Source: an uncultured bacterium
Lineage (GTDB): Bacteria; Cyanobacteriota; Vampirovibrionia; Gastranaerophilales; Gastranaerophilaceae
NCBI GenBank assembly: GCA_900547585.1
Contig: URHD01000092.1
Location: 1-6,731 of the forward strand
Length of the DNA: 6,731 bases
Reading direction: 5' to 3'
The notes beneath the pieces were generated by a model. That model made no database searches, had not been told where the DNA came from, and saw only the letters and a list, made by a program, of their open reading frames with translations. Positions 1-5,900 of this stretch are shown in pieces (within the stretch, counting starts at the first letter, position 1; each line of letters begins with the position of its first letter). Made by a program: the position numbers and the translations under genes.

Positions 1-358
1 TATCCATAGAAACAATATCAATCAGGTCAATAACCTTTGTCAGCGGGCCGTAGAGAACACCGTTTGTTTCGAGATAAATTTTTGAATCAACAAGAGGAAG
101 AAATTCTTTCAAAAACTCGTAATGCAAAAGCGGTTCTCCACCCGTAAGGCTGATAGAATGGATGGATTTTAAAGGAAATTCGTTGATTTTTTTCTCGAGC
201 TTTTCAGGAGTGTAAATTTCTCCGCCCGAAAACTCCGTATCGCAATAATCGCAAAGCAGATTGCACCCGCAAAACCGGACAAAAACCTGCCTGCACCCAA
301 TATAGAGCCCCTCACCCTGAATTGAATCAAAAATTTCGTTTATTGCTGCTTCAGCCAT
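1..358 (-). CDS. queE: 7-carboxy-7-deazaguanine synthase (QueE), N-terminal 119 residues; 3' end cut by window edge
   Basis: Radical S-adenosylmethionine enzyme that, in the known family, contracts the ring of 6-carboxy-tetrahydropterin to 7-carboxy-7-deazaguanine, a step toward preQ0 and queuosine in tRNA; cytoplasmic. Translating the minus strand from ATG at 358 gives the family's N-terminal pattern IFDSIQGEG (residues 9-17). A GCNLLCDYCDT segment follows, with the cluster-binding CX3CX2C at Cys32, Cys36 and Cys39. Next come the SAM-binding TGGEP motif (72-76) and LETNG (96-100), and the fragment ends at VSMD (116-119), where family members usually continue with a Lys-containing strand. Full-length relatives are roughly 200-250 residues, so about half is missing here only because the window ends. 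The start overlaps the last 8 bp of dnaJ, so translation is probably coupled; a possible Shine-Dalgarno AGGGAG lies 10 nt upstream inside dnaJ. No other queuosine gene is visible. A related radical-SAM activating enzyme is a less likely alternative, because the QGEG and GCNLxCxYCDT spacing is typical of QueE. Confidence 0.88.
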   Translation of the reverse strand, partial: MAEAAINEIFDSIQGEGLYIGCRQVFVRFCGCNLLCDYCDTEFSGGEIYTPEKLEKKINEFPLKSIHSISLTGGEPLLHYEFLKEFLPLVDSKIYLETNGVLYGPLTKVIDLIDIVSMD

Positions 359-1409
359 TTTTTAAATTCTCCCTGATGTTATGATTTGAAAGCTTTTTGA
401 GTTTTTCGTACAGTTCTTTTTCTTCTTTGGAAATATCCTTTGGCATTTCGATTCTAACAGTGACAATCTGGTCGCCTTTTTTGCCGCCCTGCTCCAATCC
501 CTCGCCGGAAAGCCTGAATTTTTGTCCGGAAGTCGTTCCTGCCGGTATTTTCATAGAAACATGAGATTTTAATGTAGGAACATCAATATTCGCGCCGAGT
601 GCTGCCTCATAAGGGGTTATAGGTATCTCGCAGGAGGTATTCAGGCCGTCAATTTTCAAAAATGAATGCTCTTCAATCTCAATTTTAAGAAACAAATCCC
701 CGTTTTTGCCGCCGTTGCAGCCTTTATTGCCTTCGCTTGCAATCCTGATTTTTGAACCGTTTTTAACACCGGCAGGAATCTTCACATTCAGCTTTTTGTG
801 AATTGAAATCTCGCCGGAACCTTTGCACATAGGGCATTTTGCGCCGTTAATGAACTTTCTGCCCTCGCATTTCGGGCACATTTCCGTATGAAGAACATTG
901 ATTGTCCTGTGTGCGCCGTTAATTGCTTCGTCGATTTTTATTGAAACATTCAGGTTAATATCCCTGCCGTTAGAGGGTTTGCAGTTCTTTTTCTTTTCAT
1001 GATTGTCATCATCAGGAAAAAGTCCGTCAAGAATCGTGTTAAAAACGCTTGAAAACGACTGTTTATCTTCCCTAGAAGGGGCTTTTGGGGTTTCTTTTGT
1101 TGTTTTTTCCTCTTTTGCGGTGTGAGTGTAAGCCTGTCGTGCCTGAGCGCGTTTTGCCTGCGAGGCTTCGGCTCTTTTTCTTGCAAAACCCTTTATTTCG
1201 TCGTATTGTTTGCGTTTGTTTTCATCCAGCAAAAACTCGTAGGCTTCTGTGATTTCTTTGAACTCTTTTATGCTTTCGGGCGTGTTGTTGTTTACGTCAG
1301 GATGGCAGGCGCGGGCTTTTTTTCTGTAAGCCGACTTGATTTTTATCACATCTGCTTCAAAAGTGATACCCAGAATTTTATATAAGTCTTTTTCTAAATA
1401 TTCTTTCAC
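351..1409 (-). CDS. DnaJ-type (Hsp40) co-chaperone with reduced zinc finger and no Gly/Phe region
   Basis: A 352-residue J-domain protein that should stimulate the ATPase of a DnaK/Hsp70 partner and deliver unfolded clients in the cytoplasm. The J-domain spans about residues 7-72, with the essential HPD at 36-38 and the helix-IV motif KRKQYDEIK. Residues 75-120 form a low-complexity linker rich in Lys, Ala, Gln and Thr, where classical DnaJ has a Gly/Phe region. SVFNTILDGLFPD (121-133) resembles the segment leading into the client-binding part. The C-terminal beta domains run from about 149 to 325, with two IPAG turns (211-214 and 288-291). Only two cysteine pairs are present, CPKCEG (178-183) and CPMCKGSG (192-199), where DnaJ proper has four CxxCxGxG repeats. 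It is therefore intermediate between DnaJ and the CbpA type, and I give no symbol. The start is GTG at 1409, supported by AAAAGGA 7 nt upstream and by the J-domain starting directly after it. It lies 44 bp downstream of bioF and overlaps queE by 8 bp. Confidence 0.93.
   Translation of the reverse strand: MKEYLEKDLYKILGITFEADVIKIKSAYRKKARACHPDVNNNTPESIKEFKEITEAYEFLLDENKRKQYDEIKGFARKRAEASQAKRAQARQAYTHTAKEEKTTKETPKAPSREDKQSFSSVFNTILDGLFPDDDNHEKKKNCKPSNGRDINLNVSIKIDEAINGAHRTINVLHTEMCPKCEGRKFINGAKCPMCKGSGEISIHKKLNVKIPAGVKNGSKIRIASEGNKGCNGGKNGDLFLKIEIEEHSFLKIDGLNTSCEIPITPYEAALGANIDVPTLKSHVSMKIPAGTTSGQKFRLSGEGLEQGGKKGDQIVTVRIEMPKDISKEEKELYEKLKKLSNHNIRENLKNG
369..374 (-). promoter_or_regulatory. Possible ribosome binding site of queE inside dnaJ
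   Basis: On the minus strand AGGGAG lies 10 nt before the queE ATG, within the codons for the last residues of DnaJ. The spacing is a little long. Together with the 8-bp overlap it suggests that ribosomes finishing dnaJ re-initiate on queE. Confidence 0.45.
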
Positions 1410-1416
1410 GCGGCGT

Positions 1417-1423
1417 TCCTTTT
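1417..1423 (-). promoter_or_regulatory. Ribosome binding site deciding the GTG start of the dnaJ-like gene
   Basis: AAAAGGA on the minus strand, 7 nt upstream of a GTG codon. No ATG codon exists near the beginning of the J-domain, so this site and the position of the J-domain fix GTG at 1409 as the start. Confidence 0.65.
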
Positions 1424-1429
1424 AACGCT

Positions 1430-1457
1430 ATTTTAATGTTATTTTTTTGATTTTCAA
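1430..1457 (-). promoter_or_regulatory. Candidate promoter of dnaJ-queE overlapping the bioF stop codon
   Basis: On the minus strand, TTGAAA (1457-1452) and TAAAAT (1435-1430) are separated by 16 bp. Each matches the sigma-70 consensus at five of six positions. The predicted transcript would start near 1423 and carry a leader of about 14 nt containing the AAAAGGA ribosome binding site. The -35 box overlaps the bioF stop codon. The sequence is very A/T-rich, so chance matches are likely, and read-through from bioF is a fair alternative. No CIRCE-type heat-shock operator was seen. Confidence 0.4.
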
Positions 1458-1468
1458 ATTTTTGAAAA
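1451..1468. repeat. Inverted repeat TTTTCAAA-TT-TTTGAAAA at the bioF 3' end
   Basis: Two perfect 8-bp arms separated by 2 bp, covering the last bioF codons and its stop, and overlapping the -35 box proposed for dnaJ. Its core resembles the palindrome TTCAAATTTGAA in front of bioF. An A/T-only stem with a 2-nt loop is a poor terminator, so a protein-binding site or chance in A/T-rich DNA are the options. Confidence 0.5.
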
Positions 1469-2587
1469 AATTTGCGCCAAATTTTCTACATCTGAAAAAG
1501 CTAAATCGGCTCTTATTGAGATTCTAACTCTTGCAGTGTTTTGCGCAACCGTCGGATGGCGGATGGGCAGGAGGAAAAATCCGTTTTTTAAAAGTTCTTT
1601 GCTAAAAGCCTCCGCAGCTTCGTTTTCGCCGAGAATTACCGGAATTATATAGCTGTCGCCGATTGTTTTAAGGTTTGCATCCTTGATTTTAGCCCTCAAA
1701 AAGTCAGAAATCGCAAAAAGATGAGCCCTTGCGCCGGGAAATGCAGGAAAAACCTCTTTTGTTACAAAATAAGAAAATTGAACGTTAATTTCCGGTAGCG
1801 CAGTGGAAAAAATCAGCGGGCGCGCCTTATTCACAAGATATTCAATCAAAACCCCGTCACCGGCACAAAAAGCCCCCATTGAGCCGGCAGCTTTACCGAA
1901 AGTTCCGATGATTAAGTCGATTTTCTCCTTAAATTTTTCTGAAAGCCCGAGCCCCGTTTCGCCGTAAACGCCGAAAGCGTGCGCTTCATCAACAACAAGG
2001 ATTGCGTCGTATTTTTCCTTGAGCTCAATTAATTTTTCAAAATCAGCCCTGTCGCCGTCCATGCTAAAGAGGGATTCCGTGATTATTATTGCATTTTGGG
2101 CTGATTCGCGATGTTTTTTCAGCAATAAATCCAGATGGTCATAATCAAGATGCTTAAACCTGTGGAGCTCGGCACCGGAAAGCCTTATGCCGTCGATTAT
2201 GCTTGCGTGGTTGAGCTTGTCGCAAAAAACTGCGTCTTTTTTCGACAAAAGTCCGGACATTATCCCGACATTCGCATGATATCCGCTGTTAAAAAGCAGT
2301 GCCGCATCTTTGTTATAAATTTTTGCAAGAAAATCCTCAAACTCTGCATAAATTTCGTCGTTTCCGGTCAAAAGCCGTGAGGAGGTGGAGCCCAGCGAGT
2401 AATTTGCCGCTTTTAAAAATTTCGCCCTTATTTTTTCGTCCGCAGCAATCCCGAGATAGTCATTTGAAGAAAGGTTAAGATATTTTTTCCCGTTCAGGTA
2501 CAAAAATTTCCCCTCTTTTTTCACGGGCCGCAGCGTTCTGTAGAGGTGTTGTGATTTTAATTCGATTAGCGCAGTTTCGTAGTTCAT
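1454..2587 (-). CDS. bioF: 8-amino-7-oxononanoate synthase (KAPA synthase)
   Basis: A 377-residue PLP enzyme of the alpha-oxoamine synthase family. Known BioF enzymes condense L-alanine with pimeloyl-ACP or pimeloyl-CoA to give 8-amino-7-oxononanoate, the first committed ring-building step of biotin synthesis, in the cytoplasm. Visible family signatures are LNLSSNDYLG (37-46), GSTSSRLLTG (66-75), NHASIIDG (126-133, with His127 expected to stack on PLP), and VVDEAHAFG (198-206, with Asp200 and His203). The PLP-binding lysine is Lys232 in GTFGKAAGSMGAF (228-240). Length is close to the E. coli enzyme (384). Upstream of ATG 2587 the frame meets a stop at 2614-2612 with no usual start codon between, so the start is constrained, yet no Shine-Dalgarno sequence precedes it. 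No other biotin gene is in the window. Other family members, such as 2-amino-3-ketobutyrate CoA ligase or autoinducer synthases, are less likely from the GTFGKAAG segment. Confidence 0.9.
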   Translation of the reverse strand: MNYETALIELKSQHLYRTLRPVKKEGKFLYLNGKKYLNLSSNDYLGIAADEKIRAKFLKAANYSLGSTSSRLLTGNDEIYAEFEDFLAKIYNKDAALLFNSGYHANVGIMSGLLSKKDAVFCDKLNHASIIDGIRLSGAELHRFKHLDYDHLDLLLKKHRESAQNAIIITESLFSMDGDRADFEKLIELKEKYDAILVVDEAHAFGVYGETGLGLSEKFKEKIDLIIGTFGKAAGSMGAFCAGDGVLIEYLVNKARPLIFSTALPEINVQFSYFVTKEVFPAFPGARAHLFAISDFLRAKIKDANLKTIGDSYIIPVILGENEAAEAFSKELLKNGFFLLPIRHPTVAQNTARVRISIRADLAFSDVENLAQIFSKI

Positions 2588-2594
2588 GATTAAT

Positions 2595-2622
2595 ATTTTA
2601 GCGCAAGCACTTCAAATTTGAA
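2595..2622 (-). promoter_or_regulatory. Candidate bioF promoter, very close to its start codon
   Basis: On the minus strand TTCAAA (2622-2617), a 16-bp spacer, and TAAAAT (2600-2595; five of six consensus positions). The ATG follows the -10 box after only 7 nt, so transcription would start at or next to the start codon, predicting a leaderless or nearly leaderless mRNA. This agrees with the lack of a ribosome binding site. The -35 box is weak (four of six). Confidence 0.45.
2611..2622. repeat. Perfect 12-bp palindrome TTCAAATTTGAA centred between divergent genes
   Basis: The palindrome lies almost exactly midway between the bioF start (2587) and the small gene start (2645), and its two halves are the -35-like boxes of the two candidate promoters. 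A dimeric regulator bound here would cover both. It does not match the BirA operator as I know it, and the flanks do not extend the symmetry, so the regulator is unknown. Confidence 0.6.
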
Positions 2623-2638
2623 AAAAATATGCTAATAT
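2611..2638 (+). promoter_or_regulatory. Candidate promoter of the 69-residue gene, mirror image of the bioF promoter
   Basis: TTCAAA (2611-2616), a 16-bp spacer and TAATAT (2633-2638), each matching consensus at four of six positions, followed by ATG after 6 nt. An alternative -10 is TATGCT at 2628-2633. As for bioF, the predicted transcription start falls on or beside the start codon, consistent with the absence of a good Shine-Dalgarno sequence. Confidence 0.4.
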
Positions 2639-2644
2639 GGGTAT

Positions 2645-2854
2645 ATGAGTGATGCAATTTCTTCAATTTCAGCAGCAACAACAGAGCAAACACAGGCAAT
2701 GCTCTCGATTTTGATGCAAAAGTCGCAACAGCAGCTTCAAGGACAGGTAGCAATGGAGCTTATTCAAAGTGCAGTCCAAACCGGAGCGGAGTTTCAAGAC
2801 CCCTCGACGGTTACACCAGCACAGCTCCAGTCGCCGATTGATTTGAGAATATAA
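2645..2854 (+). CDS. Small Gln-rich helical protein, resembling the YjfB putative motility family
   Basis: A 69-residue protein, the only plus-strand gene. It is unusually rich in Gln (13 residues), has no Cys, Trp or Tyr, one Lys (26) and one Phe (50), and no signal peptide or membrane segment. Residues about 14-48 look like a continuous amphipathic helix. The stretch from Lys26 to Glu49 (KSQQQLQGQVAMELIQSAVQ and following) resembles the YjfB family of 60-70-residue putative motility proteins, whose function is not known. The tail after Pro53 is probably unstructured. The start is firm: an in-frame TAA at 2633-2635 leaves no other usual start codon upstream. That it is a real gene rests on its own candidate promoter, its placement in the gap between two gene ends, the hairpin after its stop and the family resemblance. 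The family assignment is from memory of the pattern and needs a profile search; a short secreted or filament-type protein is an alternative. Confidence 0.65.
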   Translation: MSDAISSISAATTEQTQAMLSILMQKSQQQLQGQVAMELIQSAVQTGAEFQDPSTVTPAQLQSPIDLRI

Positions 2855-2886
2855 TCAAATCCAATTCCCCGAAACTCGCTTTGTCA

Positions 2887-2908
2887 GGGCGCAATTTTCA
2901 TTGCACCC
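2887..2908. terminator. Hairpin between convergent stop codons, possible terminator
   Basis: GGGCGCAAT, loop TTTC, ATTGCACCC. Read as minus-strand RNA, all nine pairs form (one is U-G) and the loop is GAAA, a stable GNRA tetraloop, but no U-run follows. Read as plus-strand RNA, the stem has one C-A mismatch but is followed by GUAAUUUUGU, a modest U-rich tail. It starts 32 bp after the small gene's stop and 14 bp after the AsmA-like gene's stop, so it may end transcripts from both sides or simply protect the AsmA-like mRNA 3' end. Confidence 0.55.
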
Positions 2909-2922
2909 GTAATTTTGTATGT

Positions 2923-5900
2923 TTATTCCCCGACAGCCGGAGTTTCCTGCGGTGTTTTGTCTTTTGATTTGCGCTTAAAGAACAGGATTTTTCTTTCTTT
3001 TTCGGGTTTTTCCACATCTTGTTTATCAGAAACCGTTTTCATTCCATCTTTTTGCGTTTCTTCAACCGGATCAGGCAAAGTGCTTGCAAAAGCTGTTGCA
3101 TTATCGATTTGCGACTGTTCAGCAAGCCATTTGAACGACTTGACAAGAGTAAGCGGCTTTGTTGTGTCGCCTCTCAGCACTACCTGAAATTTCGTCGCAT
3201 TTGCGTCAGAATACCCGTACAATTCAGGAATCGCTTTCATTTCTTCCTCTGTAATAGATTCACAGAAGAGGAAAAAGGCTTTTGCTGCCAGAACATTCAT
3301 TCCCGGCGTGTTTTTTATAAGGTTAACAGGGTTAATGTAAGCCAGCGGCCCGAGCATGTCCGAAACCTGCGAAGCAAGGCGCCCGCGGAGCTTCATATCA
3401 GCCTCGTTGGTCAACAAATTCATATTTCCTGCAATATGAATGCTCAAAACCTTGCCCTGTGAGGTTATTGTATCAATTGCAGCAATACCGTCTTTGAAAT
3501 TCAACACACCGCTCAAAACATCGTAACGGGAGGTTTCAATACTGGTTATTGAGTTGATAACCTGCCCGATGGTTGTTTTGAAAAACTCGGATTCCCGGAT
3601 GTTTTCGGCAAGAATCAGGTTTTCGATTTTGCCAAAAGGCCCGAGCTGACCGTTTTTAATATTAAATGTAACTTTTCCTTTCAAAGATTTCATCTGCTCA
3701 ACCTGTGTCGCACCTCGAAGAGCAATATCCGTCGTAAACGACGCTGTGCCGGTAAGTGTGTCTTTCATATTGGCAAGTTTTAGCAATGCGTCCTCAACAT
3801 CAAGCCCTGTACCGTTGACTTTCACGCCAAGAGCACCGTTGAGAAGATTTGTTGTAATGTTGCCGGTGATATTTCCTCCAAAAGTCGAGGTTCTGAGATT
3901 ATTCAGGAAAAACACGTTATTGCGCAGCGCAATATCTCCCGTTGTATTCGTTAAAACAATAGGATTAGCAAGGATTCTGCGCATATTTATTGCGCCTGAA
4001 CGCACAAAAACAGGAATATCCGCCGCAGGAGCAGAAGAAGCCGCACCGGGAACCGGCGGCGCAAGTTTTGTAGCAGCATCCGCAACTTTCATCATTTTCT
4101 CAACATCAATCAGCGAGGAGTTTACGTTTAAATCATAAACCTGAACATTTTTTGACGGATTCAGGTCGATATTTGCTCTCAGGTTCAAATCAGAACCGTT
4201 CAAAAGCAGGTTGCTGACGCTCACGCCGAGTTCCTTGCCCCTGAAATCAAGATAAGCCTCCTGCATTGCCAGGAAAAGGTCGGAAATACGCAGATCACTA
4301 ACCCTGAAATGCCCTCTCATTCTCGGAGAAGCAGCTTTTCCGAACAAAAACAGCCCGCCATCCACTCTCATGCCTGAATCCTTGAATGCGCAGATTTTTG
4401 CGTTAAAAGGATGCGGTATCATAATCCGGAAAAGGTTAATGAAAGGTTCTTTTGTGTCCAGAGCGGTAATTGTGCCGGATATTGAAGCAATTTCTTTTGT
4501 GTGAGCCATGTTCACATCAAAATCATTAGAAAAGGCGCTTGGAGTGGATTTTACAAAAAGCCCTGTATCAAAAACACGCAGCCTGTCGCCTTTAAAGTCG
4601 GCTCTCGCCTGAAGAATGCTCTGTTTTCCAGAAAGCGGAGCAAGCTCAACCGGCGTAAAGTAGTTTGAACCATCCGCCATAATCTGCAAAGCCATAGTTT
4701 GCTTTTTGTCATTGCCTTTGATTTGGGCTTTTAGAGGAATTGCACCGTTTGAAGCGAGAAAAGGCGCAGCCTCCTTGCCGGCAAGTTGTTTTAAATCAGC
4801 CGCAGCCAACTTTCCATCCGCAAAAAAGCTTATCAACGGGCTTGTTGTGTATTGAGCAACCTGCCCCGAAGCAATAATCGACGAAGAATCGTTCAAATTA
4901 ATCGTAACCGGGTTCAATATTATGTTTATATTATCCAAATTCACGCTCAAAGAGGGCACGCTGAGCACTGATTTTTGCTGCGGTAGAAGAAGTTTAAAAT
5001 CCCTATTTGTAATACGTCCGAGCGTGGATTTTGAATCAGCACTGAACTCTGCCACAAGATTCTTGTTTGTAACAGCGAGTAGATTTGTGCGCTCTTTCAC
5101 AGCGAGGTTATTCAGCACAATTTTTGCCGAAGAAACAGCTTTCTTAATTTTCCCCGTAACACTGGCATTGAGCGCAACAGTACCAGAATATAAATTGTAA
5201 TTTTTTTTCAAATCCGCAGGTGCAAAAGCGGCAAAAAGCCCGGGAATCGGGATATTTTCAGAGCTTATGTTTACTCCCGTAACCGAATCCTCCTCGATTT
5301 TTCCCGAAATTTTAAGCCCGGCGCCGTTAATAAGCGCCTTTGTATCTTTGATATTAAGCATATTGTTGTCAAAAAGGAAATTGGCATTAACGTCAGAAAT
5401 CACAAGCCCTGTTTTGTTATTTGCAATCCCGCCTTCTCTAACTATAATGCTTCCGTTTGATTTAATTTTTTTCAAATTCGTTTTAATATTAGCATTCGCA
5501 AGAATATACCCGTGCCCTTTTAAATCACCCATTTCATTTTTAATATGCAGAGTGTCCAGAAAAGCTTTTGCGAGTATAATCACGTCGTTAAAGTAAATTT
5601 CCCGGGATTTCAAAGCCATATCAACAGAGGGGTTATGCCCGTAGTTAAATTTGCCCAGTGCCTGAAAATGTTGATTTTTCGTGACGTAAAGGTTCGTATC
5701 GGTTTCAACGTTTGTACCTGAAAACTTGAACTTTGCATAACATTCGGGCAGCTGGTACCCTGAAAGGTTCATCGTCGTTTTTTCAATGTCCAAAAATCCG
5801 TTTAGTTTCACCAAATCACCACTTTTGCGAATTTTAAGCTTTGCATTTACATCTGATTTTAAGTCGTAATCACGATATATCAAAACCGGGTTCACAAAAG

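Noticed and set aside
351..368. Possible programmed frameshift at T TTA AAA near the dnaJ end that would fuse DnaJ to QueE
   Set aside because: The heptamer would favour a -1 slip, but queE lies in the +1 frame; the -1 frame reaches a TAA a few codons later, so no fusion would result.
950..1186. Minus-strand 78-codon frame inside the dnaJ-like gene
   Set aside because: Out-of-frame reading of the Lys/Ala-rich linker codons; no domain and no start signal.
2588..2644. BirA operator or biotin-type regulatory site in front of bioF
   Set aside because: The spacer has a palindrome, but it does not resemble the BirA operator half-sites (TTGTAAACC type), so biotin control by BirA is not supported.
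2629..2652. Short upstream open frame ATG CTA ATA ... TGA overlapping the small gene start
   Set aside because: Only seven codons, probably inside the promoter -10 region, with no ribosome binding site; likely chance.
3019..3462. Plus-strand open frame of 147 codons opposite the AsmA-like gene
   Set aside because: Lies entirely antisense to a well-supported coding region; its translation is Arg/Cys/Phe-rich with no recognisable domain, as expected of a shadow frame.
3746..4138. Plus-strand open frame of 130 codons opposite the AsmA-like gene
   Set aside because: Shadow of the Pro/Ala linker and neighbouring beta region on the other strand; no independent support.
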